A DNA stretch of 64,000 nucleotides from Alphaproteobacteria bacterium (GCA_009377445.1 WHUA01000008.1:1-64000); one strand, 5' to 3'; shown: positions 25,330 through 33,997, numbered from the stretch's first letter. Notes: a model not told the origin generated them from the letters alone. A program made the numbers and translations.

Positions 25330-26196
25330 CTAGGCGGCGCGGCCGGCAACCATTTCTTCGTTCAAGGTGTTGGTGCCCCGCACGGTGGCGCGCATGAAAA
25401 TGCGGCGCTGGTCGAGCGGGTAGTCCATCGTCGCCGAATGCACCGCCGAGCGGTTTTCCCAGATGATCGTGTCGCCCATGCGCCAGCTATGCCGCCATTG
25501 GAGCTCCGGCCGTTCGCACCAGGCGAAAATCTCATCCAGCAGGGCATCGCTGTCGCGGACCGTCATGCCGTCGATCCTGAGCGTGTGATAGGGATTGACG
25601 TAGATCGCCGGCCGGCCCGATTCCGGATGCCGGCGGACGACGGGGTGCATGACCTCGGGCTTCGCCTTGTCCTCGGCCGACAGGTGCCCGGTGCTGAGCC
25701 CCTGCCGCCCGCCGTAGCGGAACATCGCCTTCAACCCCGTGATCCGCCGCTTCAGGTCTTCGGGCATGGTCGCGTAGGCCTTGTACATGTTGGCGAAGCG
25801 GGTGTCGCCGCCGCGGTCCGGCAGCTCGAGCGCGTGCAGCAGCGTCGCCTTGGCCGGCACCTGGTCGTAGCTCAGGTCCGAATGCCAGCCCACGCCGCGG
25901 CTGGCGCCGACCTTGTCGAAGTTCCCGTCCTTGTCGACGTTGGTCATCATGACGATGTCCTCGGCGTCCGGATGCCGGTACTTCTTGGCGACGTGGGGCT
26001 GCAGGTCGCCGAAATTCCGCGCGAAGACCATGAACTGCGGCGGCGTCATCGGCTGCCCGCGGAACACCAGGACGAGGTTGTCCACGAACGCCTTCTGCAC
26101 CTTGTGCCGCGTCTCCGCGTCCCACGGCCTAAGCGCGTCGAAGCCGACGACCTCGGCGCCCGCCGCTTCGCCCAGCTTGCGTATTTCGACTGTCAT
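25330..26196 (-). CDS. TauD/TfdA-family 2-oxoglutarate dioxygenase
   Basis: This 288-residue protein is a non-heme iron oxygenase of the taurine-dioxygenase group. The iron ligands are H105 and D107 in GWHSDLSY and H253 in AVHSATMDY, and R265/R269 are placed to bind 2-oxoglutarate. The N-terminal VGFDALRPWD and VFRGQPMTP segments are typical. Such enzymes often release sulfite from sulfonates or cleave aryloxy-acids; the substrate is open. It lies 66 bases upstream of the nitroreductase gene on the same strand and could be cotranscribed with it. ATG 26196 was chosen over 26226 because of the family's usual N-terminus. Confidence 0.88.
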   Translation of the reverse strand: MTVEIRKLGEAAGAEVVGFDALRPWDAETRHKVQKAFVDNLVLVFRGQPMTPPQFMVFARNFGDLQPHVAKKYRHPDAEDIVMMTNVDKDGNFDKVGASRGVGWHSDLSYDQVPAKATLLHALELPDRGGDTRFANMYKAYATMPEDLKRRITGLKAMFRYGGRQGLSTGHLSAEDKAKPEVMHPVVRRHPESGRPAIYVNPYHTLRIDGMTVRDSDALLDEIFAWCERPELQWRHSWRMGDTIIWENRSAVHSATMDYPLDQRRIFMRATVRGTNTLNEEMVAGRAA

Positions 26197-26456
26197 CTCT
26201 CGACGCCCCGAATCAGAGGTACCCAAACGGCCGCCAGATCATAGCCAAAACCCCGGACCGGACACAACGGCGGGGACGAATGGGACAATTCCCGTGTATG
26301 CTTACCCGACGCTGGGCAACCGCGCCCGAAAGCCGTTCCGCCGGGAGCGGCCCGACAGGCGCGTTGGAGCAGATATCCCTGCGCTGACGGTGACTGTTTG
26401 GACGCTCCGGGCGATCAAGGAATCGGCGCTTTCCGCTTGCGCGGAGGTCGGCCATT

Positions 26457-26618
26457 GCCGAGATCCGCAATCGGCTGCCGAAGCTGCCGATCGTGCTCAC
26501 GACCGGCTACTCCGACCCCGACGAGAACACGGGCGAGCCGTACCGTGTCCTGCAAAAGCCCTATGGCGTGAGCGCCCTGAGCGACGCCTTCCGCGCCGCG
26601 CTGGCGGAGACGGCGTGA
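26457..26618 (+). pseudogene. Truncated response-regulator receiver domain
   Basis: An open stretch without a start codon translates to the last 53 residues of a CheY-like receiver. PIVLTTGY is the strand-4 segment with the conserved Thr, and VLQKPY is the strand-5 Lys-Pro motif with its cis-proline, followed by a final helix and a stop. The N-terminal half with the phospho-accepting Asp is missing. Wording such as LTTGYSD is typical of receivers attached to hybrid histidine kinases. It is most likely a decayed remnant of such a gene. The 220 bases before it hold nothing recognisable. Confidence 0.7.
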
Positions 26619-26627
26619 GACGCCGCT

Positions 26628-27329
26628 TCAAAGCAGGTCGAGCTGCGCTTTTTCCGCCTTCTTCGGCTCGGTGGCCTGCTCCAACAGCGATGCGTCATCG
26701 TTCCGCACGCTGTTGACGCGCGCGCTCACCGGATAGGCGGCCAGCGCGCCGCTGTAGGGATGCAGCAGGGACTGCGCCTCTTCCGGCGTGCCGCCCAGCC
26801 AGGCCGCGAATTCCGCGGGATCGAGGATCACGGGCATGCGCTCGTGGATCCCGGCGATGCCGGCGGCGGCTTCCGTCGTGACGATGGTGCAGCTCTCGAC
26901 CTCGCTGCCGTCGGCGCCCGACCAGTGCTCCCACAGGCCGGCGAAGGCGAAGGGAACGCCGCCTTCCAGCGTGATGCGCCAGGGCTGCTTGCCTCCGTCC
27001 GCGCGCTTCTCCCATTCGTAGAAGCCGTCGGCCGGTATCAGGCAGCGGCGGCGGCGAAAGGCGTTGCGAAAGGCCGGCTTCTCCGCGACCGTCTCGGCGC
27101 GTGCATTGATCATGCGGCTGCTGATCGACGGGTCCTTGGCCCAGGCGGGAATCAGCCCCCAGCGGAACAGGGTGAAGGTGGGACGCGGCGCCGTTCCCGC
27201 GAGGCGGACCGCGGCGACGTCCTGCGTCGGCGCGATGTTGTAGCACGGCGGCAGGTTGGGCAGTTCGTCGAAGCCGAAGAGCGCCCGCAGCCCCTCGGTC
27301 GGCGTCGTCAGGCTGAATCGTCCGCACAT
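26628..27329 (-). CDS. yedK: SOS-response-associated peptidase / abasic-site shield protein (YedK, HMCES-like)
   Basis: This 233-residue SRAP protein forms a stable crosslink to abasic sites in single-stranded DNA. The protein begins MCGRF; after removal of Met the cysteine becomes N-terminal and is the reactive residue. YNIAPTQ, FRWGLIPAWAKD, INARAETVAEKPAFR, CLIPADGFYEW and the late HERMPVIL, which carries the catalytic His, are all present. The C-terminus beyond residue 205 is a short charged tail. It stands next to the methyltransferase gene, 11 bases apart, and may share its transcript. Confidence 0.93.
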   Translation of the reverse strand: MCGRFSLTTPTEGLRALFGFDELPNLPPCYNIAPTQDVAAVRLAGTAPRPTFTLFRWGLIPAWAKDPSISSRMINARAETVAEKPAFRNAFRRRRCLIPADGFYEWEKRADGGKQPWRITLEGGVPFAFAGLWEHWSGADGSEVESCTIVTTEAAAGIAGIHERMPVILDPAEFAAWLGGTPEEAQSLLHPYSGALAAYPVSARVNSVRNDDASLLEQATEPKKAEKAQLDLL

Positions 27330-27340
27330 CGCATCGCCCC

Positions 27341-27913
27341 CTATGCGTCGCGCCGCTTCACCGCGCGCAATACGGCGGTCGTCTCAATCACGATGTTGTT
27401 GCGCTCCCGAATCGCAAGCAGCAGCTCCGCCTCTGTAATCTTTTTCAGCTCGAGCCGGCTGCGCCAGATCGGCTCGAGCACGAGCGAGGTCGATTCGATC
27501 TCGAAGTCTACGCCGATCATCGCCGCGACCGGCGTATTGGCGCGGCCGTCGCGGATCCATTCCTCGCACTGGCGGCGCGAGAACATGACGAGCCCGTCGA
27601 TCGTCACCGGCCGCACATGGGTCGGGTCGCCGAGGAAGGTGTCGTGGCGCGGATGCGGAACCGTGATCTGTACCCGGGCGCCGTGGCGGCAGACCCGGTA
27701 AAGCTCGCGGAATATCCCGAAATAGATCTTCGCCGTGGCGCCGAGATGCTCCAGGACATGGGTCAGGACGGCTTCCTCCACCGAGTCGGTCGGCCAAGGC
27801 CAAGGAAATCTTTCGAGATCGACGACCTCGTCCGGCGCGCAGCCGGCAAACTTATCGACATTGTGGTAGCCGTCGCGCTTCCTGTATCCACAACCCAAGT
27901 TAATCCGCATCAC
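27341..27913 (-). CDS. SAM-dependent methyltransferase-like protein
   Basis: This 190-residue protein looks like a small class I methyltransferase. INLGCGYRKRDGYHNVD holds the first SAM-binding loop and the acidic end of strand 2, and LTHVLEHLG is motif III/IV of the Methyltransf_11 type. Such short versions often modify surface polysaccharides or occur among glycosyltransferases. The acceptor is unknown. The start may be either of two adjacent ATG codons. It is read divergently from nrdA with a 208-base control region between. Confidence 0.8.
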   Translation of the reverse strand: MMRINLGCGYRKRDGYHNVDKFAGCAPDEVVDLERFPWPWPTDSVEEAVLTHVLEHLGATAKIYFGIFRELYRVCRHGARVQITVPHPRHDTFLGDPTHVRPVTIDGLVMFSRRQCEEWIRDGRANTPVAAMIGVDFEIESTSLVLEPIWRSRLELKKITEAELLLAIRERNNIVIETTAVLRAVKRRDA

Positions 27914-28077
27914 CTGTCCTTCGCGTCGGCTTGCGCCGAACGGATTGTTTCAAAAAGATTTCTCCCGCGTTACGGCCAATGTCATAAGCATTCGGGCCGC
28001 CGTTGTTAACCCTTTCCTGCTAGACACCTCCGCCACATTTGGTATCGTACGTATAATACACCACGACATCTTGTGGT

Positions 28078-28171
28078 TTATTCACAAATAATTCTTTCCA
28101 CAGCTGTGGACAGGAGGGGGAATGGTGGACGCTTCCGACGCTTTTGCGCGGGTTACAGGGCCTGTGGATAA
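28078..28171. promoter_or_regulatory. DnaA-box-like sites around the nrdA start
   Basis: TTATTCACA at 28078-28086 differs from the DnaA box TTATCCACA by one base. TCCACAGCTGTGGA (28097-28110) is a perfect palindrome made of two half-boxes. TGTGGATAA at 28163-28171, within the coding sequence, is the exact complement of the consensus box. ACCAC at 28059-28063 is mirrored by GTGGT at 28073-28077 and could alternatively belong to an NrdR-type site. DnaA control of nrd genes is known in Escherichia coli; here it is inferred. Confidence 0.5.
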
Positions 28172-30119
28172 CCTGGCGTTCGCGCTTCCGGGGCGGCCGC
28201 AGGACGCGCTCGAGCAGGACATGCTGGAGTCGGTCTACGAGGACGGCAAGTCGCATCCGCACGGCATCGCCGTCGCCCAGAACGAGCGCGGCATACGCGT
28301 GACGATCGACCGCCGGCGCGACGCCAACCTGACGGAATTCGGCAAGGCCACGTTGGCCGACCGTTACCTGATGCCGGACGAGAGCTATCAGGACCTGTTC
28401 GCGCGGGTGGCGATGCATTTCGCCGACGATTCCGCGCATGCGCAGCGGCTGTACGGCTATATGAGCAGCCTGTGGTTCATGCCGTCGACGCCGATCCTGT
28501 CGAACGGCGGCACCCGGCGGGGCCTGCCGATCTCCTGCTTCCTGAACGAGGCGACGGACAGCCTGCGCGGCATCGTCGACCTGTGGAACGAGAATGTCTG
28601 GCTTGCCGCGCGCGGCGGCGGTATCGGCAGCTACTGGGGCAATCTGCGCTCGATCGGCGAGCGCGTCGGCTTGAACGGCAAGACCTCGGGCGTGGTGCCC
28701 TTCATCCGCGTCATGGATTCGCTGACGCTGGCGATCAGCCAAGGCTCGCTGCGCCGGGGCAGCGCCGCGGTCTACATTCCGGTCGACCACCCCGAGATCG
28801 AGGAGTTCGTCGAGATCCGCCGGCCGACCGGCGGCGATCCGAACCGCAAGGCGCTCAACCTGCACCACGGCATCCTGATCTCCGACGCCTTCATGCGGGC
28901 GGTGGAGGGCGACGAGGAATGGGCTCTGGTCAGCCCGAAAGACAAGGCGGTGCAGCGCAAGGTGCGCGCGCGCGACCTGTGGATCCGCATGCTGACGGCG
29001 CGGGTCGAGACCGGCGAGCCGTACATGATCTTCATCGATCATGTGAACCGGGCGATTCCCGAGCATCACAAGCTGGCGGGGCTGCACGTCAAGACGTCGA
29101 ACCTCTGCACCGAGATCACCTTGCCGACCGGCCTCGACAAGGACGGCGTGCAGCGGACCGCGGTGTGCTGCATCACCTCGCTCAACCTGGAGCGCTACGA
29201 GGAGTGGGAGAGCGATCCCCGCTTCGTCGAGGACATCATGCGCTTCCTCGACAACGTGCTGCAGGATTTCATCGACAATGCGCAGGACGATTTCGAGCGC
29301 TCGACCTATTCCGCGATGCGGGAGCGCTCGGTCGGCCTCGGCGTCATGGGCTTCCACTCCTTCCTGCAGAAGATGCGCATTCCGATGGAAGGCGTCATGG
29401 CGAAGGTTTGGAACAAGCGGATGTTCCGGCATATCCGCGCGCAGGCGGACGCGGCGTCCCGCAAGCTGGCGGACGAGCGCGGCGCCTGCCCCGATGCCGC
29501 AGACTATGGCATCAATGAGCGTTTCTCGAACAAGATGGCGGTTGCGCCGACGGCGTCGGTATCGATCATCTGCGGCGGCGCATCGCCGGGGATCGAGCCC
29601 AACGCCGCCAACAGCTTCACGCACAAAACGCTGTCCGGCTCCTACAACGTGCGCAACAAGTACCTGAAGGAGCTTCTGGCGGAGAGGGACCGCGACGACG
29701 CTGAGACCTGGTCCTCGATCACCACGAACGAAGGCTCGGTGCAGCATCTCGATTTCCTGTCGGACGACGAGAAGGCCGTCTACAAGACCGCCTTCGAGAT
29801 CGACCAGCGCTGGATCATCGAGCACGCGGCGGACCGCGCGCCCTTCATCTGCCAGGCGCAGTCGGTCAACGTCTTCCTGCCCGCCGACATCCACAAGCGC
29901 GACCTGCACCAGATCCATTACCAGGCGTGGAAGAAGGGCGTTAAGAGCCTCTACTACTGCCGCTCGAAATCGATTCAGCGGGCGGAAGTCGTCGCCACGA
30001 AATCGGTCAATGGCTCACATGCCGCGGTGCCGCATCTCGGCAAGGTGAACGGCGGCGAGCAGCCGGTTGCCGGAGACGGCAATACCAATGATTACGAGGA
30101 ATGCCTCGCCTGCCAGTAG
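28122..30119 (+). CDS. nrdA: Ribonucleoside-diphosphate reductase, large (alpha) subunit
   Basis: This 665-residue protein makes deoxyribonucleotides from ribonucleoside diphosphates together with NrdB. The active-site triad is N327, C329 and E331 in NLCTE; the redox cysteine pair is C139 in PISCFLN and C349 or C350 in VCCITSLN. The C-terminal tail ends YEECLACQ, a Cys-x2-Cys that passes electrons to the active site. It is shorter than the E. coli protein and lacks the N-terminal ATP-cone, so overall activity control by dATP is probably absent or handled differently. AGGAGGGGGA gives a strong ribosome binding site. nrdB follows after 40 bases. Confidence 0.95.
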   Translation: MVDASDAFARVTGPVDNLAFALPGRPQDALEQDMLESVYEDGKSHPHGIAVAQNERGIRVTIDRRRDANLTEFGKATLADRYLMPDESYQDLFARVAMHFADDSAHAQRLYGYMSSLWFMPSTPILSNGGTRRGLPISCFLNEATDSLRGIVDLWNENVWLAARGGGIGSYWGNLRSIGERVGLNGKTSGVVPFIRVMDSLTLAISQGSLRRGSAAVYIPVDHPEIEEFVEIRRPTGGDPNRKALNLHHGILISDAFMRAVEGDEEWALVSPKDKAVQRKVRARDLWIRMLTARVETGEPYMIFIDHVNRAIPEHHKLAGLHVKTSNLCTEITLPTGLDKDGVQRTAVCCITSLNLERYEEWESDPRFVEDIMRFLDNVLQDFIDNAQDDFERSTYSAMRERSVGLGVMGFHSFLQKMRIPMEGVMAKVWNKRMFRHIRAQADAASRKLADERGACPDAADYGINERFSNKMAVAPTASVSIICGGASPGIEPNAANSFTHKTLSGSYNVRNKYLKELLAERDRDDAETWSSITTNEGSVQHLDFLSDDEKAVYKTAFEIDQRWIIEHAADRAPFICQAQSVNVFLPADIHKRDLHQIHYQAWKKGVKSLYYCRSKSIQRAEVVATKSVNGSHAAVPHLGKVNGGEQPVAGDGNTNDYEECLACQ

Positions 30120-30159
30120 GCGGCATGGGGACAAGACTTAGAAACGGAGCTGCAAGAAA

Positions 30160-31119
30160 ATGTCGTTGCTGGACGCGGAGCCGATCTACAAGCCCTTCCA
30201 CTATCCCTGGGCCTATGACGCCTGGCTCACCCAGCAGCGCATCCATTGGCTGCCGGAGGAAGTGCCGCTTGCCGACGACGTGAAGGACTGGCGGCACAAG
30301 CTCAGCGACGGCGAGCGCAACCTGCTGACACAGATTTTCCGCTTCTTCACGCAAGCCGATGTCGAGGTCAACAACTGCTACATGCGGCATTACGGCGGCG
30401 TGTTCAAGCCGACCGAGGTTCAGATGATGCTGTCGGCCTTCTCGAACATCGAGACGGTGCACATCTCGGCGTATTCGCACCTCCTCGATACCCTCGGCAT
30501 GCCGGAGCTCGAGTACCGCGCCTTCCTCAAGTACAAGGAGATGAAGGACAAATACGACTACATGCAGCAGTGGGGCGTCTCGACGCGCGAGGACATCGCC
30601 AAGACGCTGGCGGTGTTCGGCGCCTTCACCGAGGGCTTGCAGCTCTTTGCCAGCTTCGCGATGCTGCTGAACTTCCCGCGCTTCAACAAGATGAAGGGCA
30701 TGGGCCAGATCATTACCTGGTCGGTCCGGGACGAGACGCTGCACACCAATTCGATCATCCGCCTGTTCCGGACCTTCCGTCAGGAGAACGAAGACATCTG
30801 GACCGAGGCGGTGCAGCGCGATCTCTACGTCGCCTGTTCGACCATCGTCGATCACGAGGATGCGTTCATCGACCTCGCCTTCTCGCTGGGCGGCGTTGAA
30901 GGGCTCACGGCCGAAGAAGTCAAGCGCTACATCCGCTATATCGCCGACCGCCGCCTGATGCAGCTCGGCCTGCAGCCGATCTTCCACGTGGAGAAGAACC
31001 CGCTGACCTGGCTGGACGAGATCCTGAACGGCGTCGAGCACGCGAACTTCTTCGAGAACCGGGCGACGGAGTATTCGCGTGCGGCGACCCGCGGGACCTG
31101 GGACGAAGCCTTCGACTAG
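30160..31119 (+). CDS. nrdB: Ribonucleoside-diphosphate reductase, small (beta) subunit
   Basis: This 319-residue protein houses the di-metal centre and radical of a class I enzyme. Ligands by spacing are D67, E98, H101, E158, E192 and H195 (ETVH, TEGL, RDETLH). The radical tyrosine is present as Y105, four residues after H101 as in E. coli Y122, so a Tyr-radical enzyme is expected. It is shorter than classical NrdB, in keeping with the compact alpha subunit. A strong terminator follows the stop by 17 bases, closing the nrdAB operon. Confidence 0.95.
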   Translation: MSLLDAEPIYKPFHYPWAYDAWLTQQRIHWLPEEVPLADDVKDWRHKLSDGERNLLTQIFRFFTQADVEVNNCYMRHYGGVFKPTEVQMMLSAFSNIETVHISAYSHLLDTLGMPELEYRAFLKYKEMKDKYDYMQQWGVSTREDIAKTLAVFGAFTEGLQLFASFAMLLNFPRFNKMKGMGQIITWSVRDETLHTNSIIRLFRTFRQENEDIWTEAVQRDLYVACSTIVDHEDAFIDLAFSLGGVEGLTAEEVKRYIRYIADRRLMQLGLQPIFHVEKNPLTWLDEILNGVEHANFFENRATEYSRAATRGTWDEAFD

Positions 31120-31136
31120 TTGACCCCTGAAACTGG

Positions 31137-31173
31137 AATCCCCTGCCTTCGTGCCATTGGCAGGGGATTTTTT
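31137..31173 (+). terminator. Rho-independent terminator of nrdAB
   Basis: AATCCCCTGCC and GGCAGGGGATT form a perfect 11-base stem with an 11-base loop, followed by a run of six T. It is the clearest terminator of the window. Confidence 0.93.
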
Positions 31174-31205
31174 CGTGTCCGCCCTCGCGACACGCCGCGC
31201 TCGTC

Positions 31206-31288
31206 GTAGCCCGGATGAAGCGCAGCGCAATTCGGGTTCGAGTTGGCCGTCGGCTTCCCGGATTACGCTGACGCTCCATCCGGGCTAC
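31206..31288. repeat. REP-like palindrome of the GTAGCCCGGATG family
   Basis: GTAGCCCGGATG at 31206-31217 is the inverse of CATCCGGGCTAC at 31277-31288, with further imperfect pairing inside (GCGCAGCG-type and CCCGGATT-type segments). I recognise this end sequence as a common dispersed palindrome of proteobacterial genomes. It overlaps the 3' end of the radical-SAM gene on the minus strand and supplies its last codons and TAA stop. One copy only is seen here. Confidence 0.8.
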
Positions 31289-32378
31289 TGGCTGCGTAGT
31301 CGGCGAGCCGGACCGGCTGGCGGCGGCGGCCCCAGTTTCCCGGCCTGGCCTCGAACACGCCGGGGCAGGCCGCGCCGCAGGCCGCGCAATTGCCCGCCGG
31401 CGTCAGGCTCCAGTCCGACAGCTCGTACCAGTCGCGGCCAATCAGGCGCGCGCCGCAGGCGCGGCAATAGGTGCTGCCGCCTTCCTTGTCGTGGACGTTT
31501 CCGGTGTAGACATAGCGAAGCCCGTTCTCGCGCGCGATCCGGCGTGAGCGCGTCAGCGTCTCGCCGGGTGTGCGCGGCACGTCCAACATGCGGTAGTCGG
31601 GATGGAAGGCCGTGAAGTGCAGCGGCACATCCGGCCCGAGCTGCTCCTTCACCCATTGCGTCATGGCGTGGATCTCGGCCTCGGAATCGTTGTGCCCCGG
31701 AATCAAGAGGGTCGTGATCTCGAGCCAGACATCCGTCTCGTGCCGGATATAGGACAGCGTGTCGAGCACCGCCGCGAGATTGCCGGTGCAGAGCTTCGCG
31801 TAGAAATTCTCCGTGAATCCTTTCAGGTCGATGTTCGCCGCGTCCATCGCGCCGAAGAATTCCGCGCGCGCGCCTTCCTTGACGTAGCCGGCGCTGACCG
31901 CGACGTTCCTGACCCCACGCGCGCGGCATGCCGCCGCGACGTCCACGGCATATTCGAGGAAGATCACCGGATCGTTATAGGTATAGGCGACCGACCGGCA
32001 GCCGGTATCGATTGCAGCCCCGGCGATGGCCTCCGGCGACGCATGATCCATCAGGCGATCCATCGCGCGCGATTTCGAGATGTCCCAGTTTTGGCAGAAC
32101 TTGCACGTGAGGTTGCAGCCCGCAGTACCGAAGGACAGCACCGGCGTCCCCGGGAGGAAGTGGTTCAGCGGCTTCTTCTCGATCGGGTCGATGCAGTAGC
32201 CGCTCGACCGGCCATAGGTCGTGAGCACGATCCCGTCGCCCGAGCGCGCTCGCACGAAGCACAGGCCGCGCTGCCCTTCCTGCAATTTGCATTCGCGCGG
32301 ACACACGTCGCATTGGATACGGCCGTCTGCGAGCCGCGTCCAATAACGTCCGGGTACGCCTTCGATAGGGTCTGGCAT
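31263..32378 (-). CDS. amrS: AmmeMemoRadiSam system radical SAM enzyme
   Basis: This 371-residue protein is the radical-SAM member of the AmmeMemoRadiSam trio. The 4Fe-4S cluster cysteines are C88, C92 and C95 in CNLTCKFC. Ahead of it lies a four-cysteine cluster (C23, C26, C30, C40), and near the C-terminus a further four cysteines in two CxxC pairs (CRAC and CAAC), probably a zinc or second cluster site. Its reaction is not established. The final residues after about DYAAS are encoded by the REP palindrome at 31206-31288, so the original C-terminus was probably different. ATG 32378 was preferred to 32423. It is divergent from the Memo-AMMECR1 gene. Confidence 0.9.
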   Translation of the reverse strand: MPDPIEGVPGRYWTRLADGRIQCDVCPRECKLQEGQRGLCFVRARSGDGIVLTTYGRSSGYCIDPIEKKPLNHFLPGTPVLSFGTAGCNLTCKFCQNWDISKSRAMDRLMDHASPEAIAGAAIDTGCRSVAYTYNDPVIFLEYAVDVAAACRARGVRNVAVSAGYVKEGARAEFFGAMDAANIDLKGFTENFYAKLCTGNLAAVLDTLSYIRHETDVWLEITTLLIPGHNDSEAEIHAMTQWVKEQLGPDVPLHFTAFHPDYRMLDVPRTPGETLTRSRRIARENGLRYVYTGNVHDKEGGSTYCRACGARLIGRDWYELSDWSLTPAGNCAACGAACPGVFEARPGNWGRRRQPVRLADYAASSPDGASA

Positions 32379-32528
32379 TGTTCCTGTTCGCGAGAAATGC
32401 CTGTAGGGAAATTGGAGCGTCACGGGGACATTTCCAAGACCTGCGCAAAGATTCGTGGATGCGCGGGCTTCCGGCCTTGGACTCGCCGGGCAAATGCCTA
32501 CATTCTTTCAGTGGAGCGGAGAACTCCA

Positions 32529-32558
32529 ATGACCCTCTACTCGAATACCCCGCCATGA
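32529..32558 (+). CDS. Possible nine-codon leader overlapping the Memo-AMMECR1 start
   Basis: ATG at 32529 has GGAG seven bases upstream, the best ribosome binding site of this intergenic region, and opens a frame reading MTLYSNTPP. Its TGA overlaps the ATG of the main gene as ATGA, the classic arrangement for translational coupling. The main gene has no good ribosome binding site of its own. It may be a real leader, or the overlap may be chance. Confidence 0.4.
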   Translation: MTLYSNTPP

Positions 32559-33997
32559 CGCTCGCGCGTCCGCCTAGCGTTGCCGGGTTCTTCTATCCGG
32601 GCGATGCCGGGCAATTGTCGCGCGCGGTAGACGGCTATTTGGCGGAAGCCGGAGAAACGGGCGGCGCCCGCCCCCCGAAAGCGATCATCGTTCCCCACGC
32701 AGGCTACGTGTATTCCGCGCCCGTCGCGGCGCCGGCCTTTGCGGCGCTGCGATCGGCGGCCGGCCGAACCCGCCGGGTCGTGATGATGGGGCCGGCACAC
32801 CGGATCGCGGTGCGCGGCGTTGCTGCACCGCGCTCTTCCGTCTTCCGGACGCCTCTCGGCGACGTGTCGATCGACCGGGCGGCGATCGAGGCGATAGCGA
32901 CGCTTTCCCAGGTCGAGCTGCGCGACGACGCCCACCGGGACGAGCACTGCCTCGAGGTGCAGCTTCCCTTCCTGCAAAGAATCCTCGGCGACTTCGCGCT
33001 CGTGCCGCTGCTGGCCGGCGGCGCCGCGCCCGGCGAAATTGCCGAAGTGCTGGAACGGCTGTGGGGCGGGCCGGAAACGCTGATCGTGATCAGTTCCGAC
33101 CTCAGCCATTATCACGACTACGCCACCGCGCAGCGCATGGACCGGCGCGCCGCCGAGGCCATCGAATCCCTCGACCTCGGAGGATTGGCGGAGGGTCAGG
33201 CCTGCGGGCGCCTGCCGATCCTGGGGCTTCTGACCGCCGCGCGGGCGCACGGCCTCGCGGTCGAGCGGCTCGATCTCAGGAATTCAGGCGACACAGCCGG
33301 CCCGCGCGACCGCGTCGTCGGCTATGGCGCGTGGAAACTGACCGAGCCGTTCCGGCGCGAAACGGTCGAGGACGAAAACGCCGGGGCCGGCCATTCGGTG
33401 CGCCCACACGCGAAACGGCTGCTCCGCGCGGCGGCGGCATCGCTGCGCTACGCGCTTCGGCGCGGCAGCGCGCCTGAAGTCGATCTGGCGAGATTTCCCC
33501 TTGCTTTGCGGGAAAAGGCCGCAACCTTCGTCACGCTCCGCCACGGCGAGCGGCTGCGGGGCTGCATCGGCACGGTCGAGCCGATTCGCGCGCTGGCGGC
33601 GGACGCCGTCACCAATGCCTTCGGCTCGGCATTTCGCGATCCGCGGTTCGATGCGCTGGCAAGCCACGAGCTGCGTGGGCTCGGCGTCTCGGTCTCCATC
33701 CTGTCGCCACGCCGCCCGCTGGCCTTCGAGGATGAGCGCGACCTGCTGGACCGGCTCCGGCCGGGGTCGGACGGCCTGCTCATTCAAAACGAAACGCAAC
33801 GCGCGGTCTTCCTGCCGCAGGTTTGGAAAAGCCTGCCGGCGCCGGACAACTTTCTCTCCCAGCTCAAGGACAAGGCAGGCATTCATTGGCCGCTTCGGCC
33901 GGAGGCCGACCGGGTGGAAACCTTCACCGCCTGGTCGGCCGGGACGGTGCTGATGTATGCAGCCGATCCCGCCGGCGGCATCCATCGCTACATTTAG
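32555..33997 (+). CDS. Fused AmmeMemoRadiSam proteins B (Memo) and A (AMMECR1)
   Basis: This 480-residue protein joins two normally separate families. Residues about 5-270 are Memo-like, related to class III extradiol dioxygenases: VPHAGYVYS, GPAHRI, DEHCLEVQLPFLQ and SSDLSHYHDY carry the conserved His, Asp and Cys of the pocket. Residues about 290-480 are AMMECR1-like: FVTLRHGERLRGCIGTVEP is the family signature with its conserved LRGCIG. With the divergent radical-SAM gene it makes a complete AmmeMemoRadiSam set, whose biochemical role is unknown. The ATG overlaps the stop of a possible nine-codon leader. Confidence 0.9.
   Translation: MTLARPPSVAGFFYPGDAGQLSRAVDGYLAEAGETGGARPPKAIIVPHAGYVYSAPVAAPAFAALRSAAGRTRRVVMMGPAHRIAVRGVAAPRSSVFRTPLGDVSIDRAAIEAIATLSQVELRDDAHRDEHCLEVQLPFLQRILGDFALVPLLAGGAAPGEIAEVLERLWGGPETLIVISSDLSHYHDYATAQRMDRRAAEAIESLDLGGLAEGQACGRLPILGLLTAARAHGLAVERLDLRNSGDTAGPRDRVVGYGAWKLTEPFRRETVEDENAGAGHSVRPHAKRLLRAAAASLRYALRRGSAPEVDLARFPLALREKAATFVTLRHGERLRGCIGTVEPIRALAADAVTNAFGSAFRDPRFDALASHELRGLGVSVSILSPRRPLAFEDERDLLDRLRPGSDGLLIQNETQRAVFLPQVWKSLPAPDNFLSQLKDKAGIHWPLRPEADRVETFTAWSAGTVLMYAADPAGGIHRYI

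Noticed and set aside
28020..29918. A 632-residue minus-strand frame opposite nrdA
   Set aside because: nrdA is unmistakable in the sense direction. The antisense frame has no motif and low-complexity charged composition.
31220..31240. GGGTTCGAGTTGG as a possible tRNA end
   Set aside because: It is the centre of the REP-like palindrome and no cloverleaf can be drawn.
32378..32554. Extension of the Memo-AMMECR1 protein by 59 residues
   Set aside because: The Memo family begins close to the ATG at 32555, and the added residues show no family features.
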